61,215 bases of DNA from SIG440 sp045648175 (GTDB taxonomy: Bacteria > Bacillota > Clostridia > Monoglobales > Monoglobaceae), in contig JAZRNN010000083.1 in NCBI GenBank assembly GCA_045648175.1, forward strand, positions 1 through 61,215, given 5' to 3'. The notes beneath the pieces were generated by a model. It made no database searches. It saw only the letters and a list, made by a program, of their open reading frames with translations, and had not been told where the DNA came from. Position 1 is the first letter of the stretch. Each line of letters opens with the position of its first letter. The position numbers and the translations under genes were made by a program. Below are positions 1-8,345 of this stretch, one piece after another.

Positions 1-1710
1 AATAACGGCTTAGAACGTGACAGCTCTATTATAGTTGAAATGCGCAAGGTCTTTGATGACGTTTATGAGGCAGAAAGAACAATGCGTCGCCTAGAACTTG
101 AAATGGCGGAAATTATGGATAATTCGTCTGATGAATACAGACGTATTTCGTCCGAGTATACCCATGCGCAGAATTATTTTGACAGCCGGGACGGATATAA
201 TATTGATGTTAAAATCAAGACAATATTAAACGGTATGGGTTTTGGTGACAAGGATATGGAAACCGTGATATCAACCCTTTCCGGCGGTGAAAAAACACGC
301 CTTGCCATTGCAAGACTTCTCCTTGAAGAGCCGGAGCTTCTTATTCTTGACGAGCCTACCAACCATCTTGATTTTAAGACTTTAAAATGGCTTGAAGATT
401 ATCTTGTTAACTATAGCGGTGCAATTCTCACCGTATCTCATGACCGTTATTTCCTCGATAAAATTGTGTCGCACATATATGAGGTGGAACGTGGCAAGGT
501 GTATTCATATGCGGGCAACTATTCAAAATATCTTGTGCAAAAGGCCGAGCGCCGTGCCCGTGAACAAAAAGAATACGAGATGCAACAGATGCAGATTGCA
601 CAGCTGCAGACTTATGTCGATAAAAATATCGCCCGTGCGTCTACATCAAACAGTGCAAAGTCAAGGCTTAAAACCCTTGAAAATATGGAAGTTTTAGAAA
701 GACCCGACAGTGATTTAAAGTCTATGCGATTAAAGTTTGAGCACACAAACGAGCCGTATAAGGATGTCCTTACCGTTACCGACCTCGATATTGCGGTGGG
801 GGATGAACAAAAGGTTTTATGCAAAGGCGTAAACCTTGCAATCAAGAAAAAAGAAAAAATTGCCATTATCGGTCCTAACGGTATCGGCAAATCATCGTTC
901 CTTAAAATTATTCAGGGGATTATTCCATACCAAAACGGTACTGTTGAATGGGGCAAGAATGTCAGCATCAGCTATTACGAGCAGGAAAATCTTAATCTCA
1001 ATCAGGATAAAATTGCACTTGACGAGTTGTGGGACAGATTTCCCGATACACCCGAGGCTGAAATCCGCAGGGTACTTGGCAATGTTCTACTTACAAAAGA
1101 TGATGTTTACAAGCCTGTAAAGATTATCAGCGGGGGTGAGCGTGCTAAACTTGCATTTTGTATAATTATGCTTGAAAAATCAAACGTAATCATTCTGGAT
1201 GAGCCTACCAACCATCTTGATTTAGCATCAAAAGAGGTGCTGGAGGAGGCAATGAGTGAATACGGCGGAACAATGATATTTGTATCCCATGACCGTTATC
1301 TTTTAAACAAGGTTCCCGATAAAATTGCTGAGATTACCGAGGATGGCTTAAGGCTGTATCAGGGTAATTATGATTATTATTGCGAGGTGCAGGAACGTGA
1401 GGCGGCACGTGATGCCGAGATTGCGGCACAACTTGCACAGCAAAAGGCGATGGAGAATATAAAAGCAAATCAGGCGGGGGGCTATCGCTCTAAGGAACAG
1501 CGGCGTCTTGATGCACAGCGCAAAATCCGTATCCGTGAGCTTGAGGGACTTATTGAACAGGCAGAGGCCGACCTTGCCATGATTGAAGAGGAAATGACCC
1601 GTGAGGAAGTCTTTTCAGATTACAAGTTGATGAATGAGAAATGTGCTATGGCGGAAAGCTTACGTCAAAATTTAGAAGAATATTATACAGAATGGGCAGA
1701 AATAGAATAA
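1..1710 (+). CDS. ABC-F family ATPase, 5' end outside window
   Basis: The frame is open from base 1, so the N-terminus (including the first Walker A) lies outside the window; 569 residues are visible. ABC-F proteins are soluble twin-ATPase factors that bind the ribosomal E site; they have no membrane domain. The first ATPase shows the signature LSGGEKTRLA (near nt 277) and LILDEPTNHLD (near nt 340). A charged linker follows, then the second ATPase with Walker A GPNGIGKSS (near nt 871), signature ISGGERAKLA (near nt 1126) and a second DEPTNHLD (near nt 1198). The C-terminal tail is a Glu-rich coiled coil, as in Uup/YdiF-like members. Subfamily and any antibiotic-protection role cannot be told from this. 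A terminator follows directly. Confidence 0.93.
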   Translation, partial: NNGLERDSSIIVEMRKVFDDVYEAERTMRRLELEMAEIMDNSSDEYRRISSEYTHAQNYFDSRDGYNIDVKIKTILNGMGFGDKDMETVISTLSGGEKTRLAIARLLLEEPELLILDEPTNHLDFKTLKWLEDYLVNYSGAILTVSHDRYFLDKIVSHIYEVERGKVYSYAGNYSKYLVQKAERRAREQKEYEMQQMQIAQLQTYVDKNIARASTSNSAKSRLKTLENMEVLERPDSDLKSMRLKFEHTNEPYKDVLTVTDLDIAVGDEQKVLCKGVNLAIKKKEKIAIIGPNGIGKSSFLKIIQGIIPYQNGTVEWGKNVSISYYEQENLNLNQDKIALDELWDRFPDTPEAEIRRVLGNVLLTKDDVYKPVKIISGGERAKLAFCIIMLEKSNVIILDEPTNHLDLASKEVLEEAMSEYGGTMIFVSHDRYLLNKVPDKIAEITEDGLRLYQGNYDYYCEVQEREAARDAEIAAQLAQQKAMENIKANQAGGYRSKEQRRLDAQRKIRIRELEGLIEQAEADLAMIEEEMTREEVFSDYKLMNEKCAMAESLRQNLEEYYTEWAEIE

Positions 1711-1736
1711 ACGGGGCAATTTGCCCCGTTTTTTAT
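1711..1736 (+). terminator. Rho-independent terminator after ABC-F gene
   Basis: A short perfect stem (CGGGGCA / TGCCCCG, 3-nt loop) is followed by TTTTTT. It sits directly after the stop codon and reaches the 3' end of the convergent HD gene. Confidence 0.9.
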
Positions 1737-2965
1737 ATGTCAAAATAGCTGTGGTACTTAATTTTTTCAAACGCTTCATCATCAATATGCAGTTCTGCAC
1801 AAACATCTACAAAATAGTCATCTGTCATACTTGCGATACAGTCGGTGACAATGTCATCAAAATCAACACACAGACTGCCTTTTGAGTTTCTATATTTCAG
1901 CACAAGTGCAGGGTTATCAATATAATGACGGAATATGGGTGAGTCTGTATTGTTGTTTTCTAAATCATCCAAAAATCTTGAATAGAGCTTTTGCATCAGG
2001 GGTTTTATACTTTCGTCATATGGTTCAACTCTGTCTTCATTCAAATAAATCAACTCGTTGTTTTCGGCAATCAGGTCGCGAAGGTCGGCGAAGACCTCTT
2101 CATCCATATTAAGACTCGGCTGATTGATGCTGTTTTTAATTATGTTGATAATCACATTTGATATTATGTCGCTGTTTCGTGTACCGATAAGACGCTCCGA
2201 TTTGAAGGCTTCTTCGCTGATGGCTTTCACACGGTATAGGTCAAGTCTGTCCTTGCCTGCGTATGCAATCATATCGCTTATCCTTACCACACAGCCCTCC
2301 AGCGTGTTGGGGCGAAGAGACTTATGGTAATTCTTTTTGGTGTAACAGTTCTCTAAAATACTGTCAAACTTCTGAAAATCGGTCAGCTTGCTTGGAGTAT
2401 ATTCACGGCACACCTTTTCACCATTGTGGGCAAGAATTCCGCTCATGGTCTGAAGTGTCAGGTTGGTATTTAAAATATTCCTGAAAATTCGTGCGCTGTG
2501 TACATTGTGATTGAAGTAACGGCTCTTTCCGTGACGCTTCTTAGTGCTTTCTCCATAACATTCTGAAAGCAGTTCCTCGCCTTTGTGTCCAAAGGGGGTA
2601 TGCCCCATATCGTGACCAAGCGCAATTGCCTCAATTAAGTCAAGGTTAAGCTTTAGTGCTCTGCCAATTGTCCTTGCAATTTTTGAGACTAACTGAACGT
2701 GAAGAGCACGGCGTGTAACATCATCATTTTTATAAAATGAAAAAACCTGAGTTTTGTCAGTGTATCTGTTGTAGAATGGGTTGTAGATTATACAGTCAAC
2801 GTCATATGCGTATGGCGGACGGATTATATCATATCTTGGTGCTCTGGCAGAACGCACAACATCCTCGTTTTTAGTGGCAAAGGGCGATAGGTTGCTGTCA
2901 TATGTATTGTTAATTTCTTCAAGATACCGTTTTTCTCCTGCGGTAAATTCAAAATAGCCTTTCAT
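1733..2965 (-). CDS. dGTP triphosphohydrolase-like HD-domain protein
   Basis: This 410-residue protein carries the HD-phosphohydrolase metal site: ALGHDMGHTPFGH at about residues 115-127, with a preceding His in the RALHVQLV segment. That pattern is typical of dNTP triphosphohydrolases, which release the base-sugar nucleoside and tripolyphosphate from dGTP. Clostridial relatives of this length are usually annotated dGTPase-like, and their substrate is not settled. The start ATG at 2965 is preceded by AAAGAGGTG on the minus strand. The gene is convergent with the ABC-F gene and stands alone. I infer nucleotide-pool control as its role. Confidence 0.85.
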   Translation of the reverse strand: MKGYFEFTAGEKRYLEEINNTYDSNLSPFATKNEDVVRSARAPRYDIIRPPYAYDVDCIIYNPFYNRYTDKTQVFSFYKNDDVTRRALHVQLVSKIARTIGRALKLNLDLIEAIALGHDMGHTPFGHKGEELLSECYGESTKKRHGKSRYFNHNVHSARIFRNILNTNLTLQTMSGILAHNGEKVCREYTPSKLTDFQKFDSILENCYTKKNYHKSLRPNTLEGCVVRISDMIAYAGKDRLDLYRVKAISEEAFKSERLIGTRNSDIISNVIINIIKNSINQPSLNMDEEVFADLRDLIAENNELIYLNEDRVEPYDESIKPLMQKLYSRFLDDLENNNTDSPIFRHYIDNPALVLKYRNSKGSLCVDFDDIVTDCIASMTDDYFVDVCAELHIDDEAFEKIKYHSYFDI

Positions 2966-3075
2966 TGTTTCACCTCTTTTAAAATATTATATTGTATTTG
3001 TTGTTGCTTTTCAAGTATAAATTAAAACACTTGCTATTTTTTGTAGATTATGTTAGAATGTTTGCGGTGATGAAA

Positions 3076-3267
3076 ATGAAAAATGATAAAAAAATAACCC
3101 AATGCGAAACATGTGCATATTTCGACTATGATTATGAGATGGATTGTGATGTGTGCACAATCAATCTTGACGAAGACGAGGTTTCGTCATTTTATGGCTC
3201 AGGACATAATTCTTGCCCGTATTACAGTTATTATGATGAATATAAAATAGTTAGAAAACAGAACTAA
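3076..3267 (+). CDS. small Cys-rich protein, DUF6472-like
   Basis: A 63-residue protein with a CxxC (CETC) near the N-terminus, a later CxVC pair and a conserved-looking tail (CPYYSYYDEY...RKQN). It resembles the clostridial DUF6472 proteins of unknown function; the cysteine spacing suggests a metal-binding ribbon. The reading frame stays open upstream, but I chose the ATG at 3076 because GGTGA lies 5 nt before it and a promoter-like TAGAAT (3053-3058) would be too close for earlier starts. It ends in a terminator shared with argH. Confidence 0.6.
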   Translation: MKNDKKITQCETCAYFDYDYEMDCDVCTINLDEDEVSSFYGSGHNSCPYYSYYDEYKIVRKQN

Positions 3268-3304
3268 AAAAACACCGCAGAGCCATTAGCTCTGCGGTGT
3301 TTTA
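3268..3304. terminator. bidirectional terminator
   Basis: The stem AACACCGCAGAGC / GCTCTGCGGTGTT has an A run on the left and a T run on the right, so it can end transcription from both the DUF6472-like gene and argH. Confidence 0.9.
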
Positions 3305-3306
3305 AA

Positions 3307-4674
3307 CTAATTGGATTTTTTATAGTTTTCAATGACTTTGCGCATTGTTTCAACTGCCGGACCACCAAGAATTTTGCGAAGGTTTACACAGGTTTCAAGT
3401 GAAATGGCTGTATAAATATCCTCGTCAAAAAGTGGCGAAAAGTCTTTGAATTCGTCCATTGAAAGAGCGTCAATCACTTTGTTTGTGTCAAGACAATATG
3501 CAACCATTCTGCCAACAACTGCGTGTGCATCACGGAAGGGGAGACCCTTCTTTACAAGGTAGTCGGCAACATCTGTTGCATTGGTAAAGCCGCCGTTGGC
3601 TCCCTCAAGCATTGCATCCTTGTTTATCTTCATTGTGGCAAGCATACCGCCGAATACGGGAAGACACATTTTAACGGTGTCAAGTGCGTCGAATATCTGC
3701 TCCTTATCCTCCTGCATATCCTTGTTATATGCAAGGGGCAGACCTTTAAGCATTGTAAGAAGCCCCATAAGCGAGCCAAATACTCTGCCTGACTTACCTC
3801 GTGCAAGCTCGGCAATGTCGGGGTTTTTCTTCTGAGGCATTATGCTTGAGCCCGTGCTGTATGCATCGTCAAGTGTAACAAAACCAAACTCGTTGGAGCT
3901 CCACAGAATGATTTCCTCCGAAAAACGGCTCAGGTGAACCATTATCATTGACAGCACAAAAGCAAATTCACAAACAAAATCACGGTCAGAAACACCGTCA
4001 ATACTGTTTTGTGTAATTCCATCAAATCGCAGTCGTTCAGCCACAAACAGTCTGTCAAGGGGATAAGTTGTTCCCGCTAAGGCACCGCTGCCAAGGGGCA
4101 TGATGTTCATGCGTGCTCTCCAGTCGCTAAGCCTTGAAAGGTCACGGCAAAACATTTCATAATATGCCATAATATGATGTGCAAAGGTGATGGGCTGTGC
4201 CTTTTGCAGATGTGTGTAGCCGGGCATAATTGTGTCAAGGTTTTCTTCTGCAAGGTTTAAGATAATGCCTTGCAGATTTTCGAGCATAGATTTAAGCTCT
4301 TCTGACTCGTCACGCAGATACAGCTTGTTGTCAAGTGCAACCTGATCATTGCGGCTTCTGCCTGTGTGAAGGCGTTTGCCAACGTCCCCAATGCGTGAAA
4401 TCAAAATTGTTTCGATATTCATATGGATATCCTCGGCGTCAATTGTGAATTCCACCTTGCCTGCCTCGATATCCGCAAGAATTTCTTCAAGTGTTTTTAC
4501 TATAAGTTCGGCATCCTCTTTTGGGATAATTCCTTGCTTGCCAAGCATTGTTGCGTGTGCCTGACTGCCGCGGATGTCCTGCTTATACATACGGCTGTCA
4601 AAACGGATTGATGAGTTAAAATCGTCAACTGCCGCATCTGTGGATTTTGAAAATCTTCCACCCCATAGTTTCAT
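3307..4674 (-). CDS. argH: argininosuccinate lyase
   Basis: ArgH splits argininosuccinate into arginine and fumarate, the last step of arginine synthesis. The 455-residue length is normal. The N-terminus KLWGGRFSKS is typical, and the superfamily signature SSIMPQKKNPD with its catalytic serine is intact near residue 280. HTGRSRNDQ (substrate-binding region) is also present. It lies 60 nt after argG on the same strand, so the two are probably co-transcribed. Confidence 0.98.
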   Translation of the reverse strand: MKLWGGRFSKSTDAAVDDFNSSIRFDSRMYKQDIRGSQAHATMLGKQGIIPKEDAELIVKTLEEILADIEAGKVEFTIDAEDIHMNIETILISRIGDVGKRLHTGRSRNDQVALDNKLYLRDESEELKSMLENLQGIILNLAEENLDTIMPGYTHLQKAQPITFAHHIMAYYEMFCRDLSRLSDWRARMNIMPLGSGALAGTTYPLDRLFVAERLRFDGITQNSIDGVSDRDFVCEFAFVLSMIMVHLSRFSEEIILWSSNEFGFVTLDDAYSTGSSIMPQKKNPDIAELARGKSGRVFGSLMGLLTMLKGLPLAYNKDMQEDKEQIFDALDTVKMCLPVFGGMLATMKINKDAMLEGANGGFTNATDVADYLVKKGLPFRDAHAVVGRMVAYCLDTNKVIDALSMDEFKDFSPLFDEDIYTAISLETCVNLRKILGGPAVETMRKVIENYKKSN

Positions 4675-4701
4675 AATAAATTTCTCCTATATACAGAAAT
4701 T

Positions 4702-4724
4702 CAGGGGCATCAAGGATGCCCCTG
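4702..4724 (-). other. intergenic hairpin between argG and argH
   Basis: Perfect 10-bp arms (CAGGGGCATC / GATGCCCCTG) around a 3-nt loop lie between the two arg genes. On the minus strand no U-run follows, so it is more likely an mRNA processing or stability element than a terminator. Confidence 0.6.
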
Positions 4725-4734
4725 TCAAATTTTA

Positions 4735-5952
4735 CTATTTTTCGTTATTTTTATTCTTCATCATTGCACGAACTTTAAGGGGCAGACCAAAGAGATTAAT
4801 AAATCCTTCAGCGTCCTTATGGCTGTAAAGCTCCTTGCTGTCGCCAAAGCTTGCAATTTCTTCGTTATAAAGTGAATAAGGTGATTTTGCACCTGCAGGT
4901 GTGCAGTTACCCTTGTAAAGCTTAAGGCGAACTGTACCTGTAACGTACTTATCCATCTCGTCATACATTGCTGACAGTGACTCGCGAAGAGTTGTAAACC
5001 ACTTGCCGTCGTATACAAGCTGTGAGAACTGAGTCTGGCTCATTCTCTTAAACGCCTGAGTGTCACGATCAAGGCACAGATATTCAAGCTCCTGAATTGC
5101 GGTGTAAAGGATTGTACCGCCGGGAGTTTCATAAACACCTCTTGACTTCATACCAACCAAACGGTCTTCAACGATGTCTGCAATACCAACGCCGTTTTTG
5201 CCGCCAAGCTCGTTGAGCTTTTCAACCAATGCAACGGGTGAAAGCTTTTCACCGTCAACTGAAACAGGAACACCTGCTTCAAAACCGATTTCAACATATG
5301 TGGGCTCGTCGGGAGCGGCTTCGGGTGATACGCCAAGCTTTAAAAGGCTGTTAAACATAGGTTCGTTCCAGGGGTCTTCCAAATCCATACCTTCGTGGCT
5401 GATGTGCCAGATGTTTCTGTCACGTGAGTAAAGGTCCTTCTTTGTAACGGGAATTTCGATGCCGTGAGCGTTTGCATAATCAACTGCATCTTCTCTTGAT
5501 TTGATGTCCCAGATTCTCCAGGGAGCGATAATTTTAAGTGATGGGTCAAGAGCCTTAACTGTAAGCTCAAAACGTACCTGGTCATTACCCTTACCGGTTG
5601 CGCCGTGGCAGATTGCAACTGCGCCTTCCTTCTGTGCGATTTCAACCAGTCTTTTTGCAATAACAGGTCTTGCGTGTGATGTGCCAAGAAGGTATTTACC
5701 TTCATACATTGCACCTGACTTAAGAGTGGGGAAGATGTAGTCTTTAACATATTCTTCTCTTAAATCCTCTATGTAACATTTAAGTGCACCTGAACGGATT
5801 GCACGTTCTTCAAGTCCGTCTGTTTCCTTACCCTGACCAACGTCACCGCAAACACAAACTACATCATAATCATAATTCTCTTTAAGCCACTGAATGATGA
5901 TTGATGTGTCAAGTCCGCCGGAGTACGCCAGTACAACTTTTTCTTTTGCCAT
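4735..5952 (-). CDS. argG: argininosuccinate synthase
   Basis: ArgG joins citrulline and aspartate using ATP. The protein is 405 residues, the usual size. The PP-loop AYSGGLDTS is at residues 8-16, and GKGNDQVRFE and SRGVYETPGG are typical of the family. The start ATG is preceded by GGAGGTAATATT on the minus strand. A good promoter (TTGCAT-17-TATAAT) and two ARG boxes lie upstream. It leads the argG-argH operon. Confidence 0.98.
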   Translation of the reverse strand: MAKEKVVLAYSGGLDTSIIIQWLKENYDYDVVCVCGDVGQGKETDGLEERAIRSGALKCYIEDLREEYVKDYIFPTLKSGAMYEGKYLLGTSHARPVIAKRLVEIAQKEGAVAICHGATGKGNDQVRFELTVKALDPSLKIIAPWRIWDIKSREDAVDYANAHGIEIPVTKKDLYSRDRNIWHISHEGMDLEDPWNEPMFNSLLKLGVSPEAAPDEPTYVEIGFEAGVPVSVDGEKLSPVALVEKLNELGGKNGVGIADIVEDRLVGMKSRGVYETPGGTILYTAIQELEYLCLDRDTQAFKRMSQTQFSQLVYDGKWFTTLRESLSAMYDEMDKYVTGTVRLKLYKGNCTPAGAKSPYSLYNEEIASFGDSKELYSHKDAEGFINLFGLPLKVRAMMKNKNNEK

Positions 5953-5974
5953 AATATTACCTCCAATTTATGTA

Positions 5975-5988
5975 TGACCGATTGGTCA
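5975..5988. promoter_or_regulatory. palindrome in the argG 5' leader
   Basis: TGACC-GATT-GGTCA is an inverted repeat between the argG promoter and its ribosome site. It has the form of a TetR-family half-site pair, but no TetR gene is in the window. It may be chance. Confidence 0.3.
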
Positions 5989-6017
5989 AAAAATACTTGT
6001 TTTATTCAACGTTTTAT

Positions 6018-6046
6018 ATTATAATGTATGTTATGGAAAAATGCAA
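6018..6046 (-). promoter_or_regulatory. argGH promoter
   Basis: On the minus strand TTGCAT (6046-6041) and TATAAT (6023-6018) are separated by exactly 17 nt, about 65 nt before the argG start. This fits a sigma-A promoter. Confidence 0.75.
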
Positions 6047-6065
6047 CACTTTTTTGAAAAAAATT

Positions 6066-6100
6066 TGTATTTTTATGCAAAAACTATGAATTTTTATGCA
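6066..6100. promoter_or_regulatory. paired ARG-box-like ArgR operators
   Basis: Two sites match the ArgR consensus TGAATwwwwATTCA with one or two changes: TGTATTTTTATGCA (6066-6079) and TGAATTTTTATGCA (6087-6100). Their starts are 21 bp apart, the spacing of classical paired ARG boxes bound by one ArgR hexamer. They lie just upstream of the argG -35, so arginine-dependent control is likely. This is read from the sequence; no argR gene is in the window. Confidence 0.6.
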
Positions 6101-6146
6101 TAATTTGATGGAATATATGCATTTTACAGATGAAAGGCGAAACATT

Positions 6147-6629
6147 ATGAGAATTTTGGGCATTGACCCCGGCTATGCAATTGTGGGCGTAGGGGTTGTG
6201 GACTTTGAAGGAAACCGTTTTAAGGTTGCTGATTTTGGCGCGATTACAACCAATGCGGGCGAGGATATGTTTGACCGGCTTAAAAAGATTTATGACGAGG
6301 CGGTTGAAATTATTGAGCGCACAAAACCCGATGCTATGGCAATTGAGGAGTTGTTTTTCAACAGCAACCAGAAAACTGCCATTAATGTTGCTCAGGCAAG
6401 AGGTGTTCTTGTTCTTGCGGCAAAAAACTGCGGTGTTCCCATATATGAATACACTCCTCTTCAGGTGAAGCAGGCGGTTGTGGGCTATGGCCGTGCCGAA
6501 AAAACTCAGGTTCAGCAGATGACAAAAGCGATTTTAAATCTTGAGGTTGTTCCCAAGCCCGATGATACGGCAGATGCCCTTGCAATTGCCATTTGCCACG
6601 CACATTCATACAGGGCGACAAAGTGGTAA
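6147..6629 (+). CDS. ruvC: crossover junction endodeoxyribonuclease RuvC
   Basis: RuvC cuts Holliday junctions as a dimer. The 160-residue protein has the catalytic acidic set: Asp in LGIDPG at the N-terminus, Glu in IEELFF, and the Asp pair in PDDTADALAIA near the C-terminus. An in-frame ATG exists at 6096, but the one at 6147 is preceded by GAAAGG and begins at the conserved RILGIDPG, so I chose it. ruvA and ruvB follow on the same strand. Confidence 0.97.
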   Translation: MRILGIDPGYAIVGVGVVDFEGNRFKVADFGAITTNAGEDMFDRLKKIYDEAVEIIERTKPDAMAIEELFFNSNQKTAINVAQARGVLVLAAKNCGVPIYEYTPLQVKQAVVGYGRAEKTQVQQMTKAILNLEVVPKPDDTADALAIAICHAHSYRATKW

Positions 6630-6710
6630 ATTTATGTGATTTATGGCTTGTAATTTTCAATAAAAGATGATATACTAAAAGTTGGAATTTTAAAGAAAGG
6701 CAGATTGATT

Positions 6711-7316
6711 ATGTTTTATTATGTATCGGGTACAGTTGCGATGAAGACCGAAAGCTTTGCGGTTATTGACAACGGCGGCGTTGGCTACCGCCTTTATGCA
6801 AGTACTAAAACTCTTGAAACCATAGGTGAGGTTAATTCTCAGGCAAAGCTTTATACCTATGCAAATTTCAAGGCATCTGCCGATATATTTGACCTTTACG
6901 GCTTTGCCACAATGGAAGAGCTGAACCTTTTTGAAATGATTATCGGGGTGTCAAGGGTTGGTGCAAAAACCGCAATTGCTCTGCTTTCAAATATTTCACC
7001 CTCTAAATTTGCTTTATGTGTTGTGACAAACGACTTTAAATATATTGCCAGTAAAACTCCCGGCCTCGGTGCCAAGGGCGCAGAGAGAATTGTTCTTGAA
7101 CTTAAGGATAAATTCAAGGGCGTGGATATAGGCAATATTTCAACCGAGGAGGTTGTTGAGGTTTATCACGGCGGCGACACCGAGGCCGACGAGGCGGTAA
7201 GTGCTCTTATGGTGCTTGGATATTCCGCACAGGAGGCTAAAGGTGCAGTTGCGGGACTTCGCGGCACGGTTGAAGAAATTGTGAAAGAAGCCCTTAAAAA
7301 ACTTATGAGAGGTTAA
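6711..7316 (+). CDS. ruvA: Holliday junction branch migration protein RuvA
   Basis: RuvA binds the four-way junction and loads RuvB. The 201-residue protein has the N-terminal OB-fold start (YYVSGTVAMK), helix-hairpin-helix segments (GVSRVGAKTA and TPGLGAKGAERIV) and the C-terminal RuvB-contact domain (EADEAVSALMVLGYS). The ATG at 6711 follows AAAGAAAGG. It is 6 nt from ruvB, so translation is probably coupled. Confidence 0.97.
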   Translation: MFYYVSGTVAMKTESFAVIDNGGVGYRLYASTKTLETIGEVNSQAKLYTYANFKASADIFDLYGFATMEELNLFEMIIGVSRVGAKTAIALLSNISPSKFALCVVTNDFKYIASKTPGLGAKGAERIVLELKDKFKGVDIGNISTEEVVEVYHGGDTEADEAVSALMVLGYSAQEAKGAVAGLRGTVEEIVKEALKKLMRG

Positions 7317-7322
7317 TACCTT

Positions 7323-8345
7323 ATGGATTTTGAATTGGAAAACAGAATTTTAAATACCGGCGAAATACACGGTGACAACGAAATTGAATATAGTCTTCGT
7401 CCCAAGCTCCTTTCTGACTATATCGGGCAGAATAAGGCAAAGGAAAATCTGAAGGTTTTTATGGAGGCAGCAAAAAAAAGGAATGAGTCACTTGACCATG
7501 TTCTGCTTTACGGCCCTCCCGGCTTGGGTAAAACCACTCTGGCAGGAATTATTGCCAATGAGATGGGGGTTAATATCCGCATCACATCAGGCCCGGCAAT
7601 TGAAAAGCAGGGGGATTTGGCGGCACTTCTTACTAACCTTTCAGAGAACGACATTTTATTTATTGACGAAATTCACCGTCTTAACCGCAGTGTTGAAGAA
7701 ATTTTATATCCCGCAATGGAAGACGGTGCACTTGATATAATTATAGGAAAAGGCCCTTCGGCTCGGTCAATCCGTCTTGACCTTCCTAAATTCACACTAA
7801 TCGGTGCAACCACCAAGGCAGGTGCGCTGACAGCACCATTACGTGACCGATTTGGTGTGATTTCAAGGCTTGAAATGTATACCAACGGCGAGCTTCAGCA
7901 GATTATTGAACGTTCGGCAGGGATATTGGGGATTGAGATTACCTCCAAAGGTGCGGCAGAAATCGCATCACGTTCACGCGGTACTCCACGAATTGCAAAC
8001 CGACTGCTTAAACGTGTTCGTGATTTTGCAGAGGTTGAGGCAAACGGCGTTATAACCGATCAGGTTGCAGATTTTGCACTCAAACGTCTTGAAATTGACA
8101 AGCTTGGTCTTGACCGCATCGACAAAACTATGATTGAAGCAATCATAAACTTTTATGACGGAGGCCCTGTCGGTCTTGATACCATTGCCGCAACAGTGGG
8201 TGAGGACAGCGACACCATTGAGGATGTTTACGAGCCATATCTTATGCAGATTGGTTTTATCAACCGCACACCAAGAGGACGAGTTGTAACAAGACCTGCA
8301 TACGAACATTTCAATATAGATTTTAACGGAAAGGATGATAAATAA
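7323..8345 (+). CDS. ruvB: Holliday junction helicase RuvB
   Basis: RuvB is the AAA+ motor of branch migration. The 340-residue protein has Walker A GPPGLGKTTLA, Walker B LFIDEIHRLNR, sensor GATTKAG and arginine-finger region APLRDRFG, then a C-terminal winged-helix domain with GGPVGLDTIA. Its TAA overlaps the metG ATG (taATG at 8343-8347). Confidence 0.98.
   Translation: MDFELENRILNTGEIHGDNEIEYSLRPKLLSDYIGQNKAKENLKVFMEAAKKRNESLDHVLLYGPPGLGKTTLAGIIANEMGVNIRITSGPAIEKQGDLAALLTNLSENDILFIDEIHRLNRSVEEILYPAMEDGALDIIIGKGPSARSIRLDLPKFTLIGATTKAGALTAPLRDRFGVISRLEMYTNGELQQIIERSAGILGIEITSKGAAEIASRSRGTPRIANRLLKRVRDFAEVEANGVITDQVADFALKRLEIDKLGLDRIDKTMIEAIINFYDGGPVGLDTIAATVGEDSDTIEDVYEPYLMQIGFINRTPRGRVVTRPAYEHFNIDFNGKDDK

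Noticed and set aside
4702..4724. Terminator between argG and argH
   Set aside because: The hairpin is perfect but no U-run follows on the minus strand.
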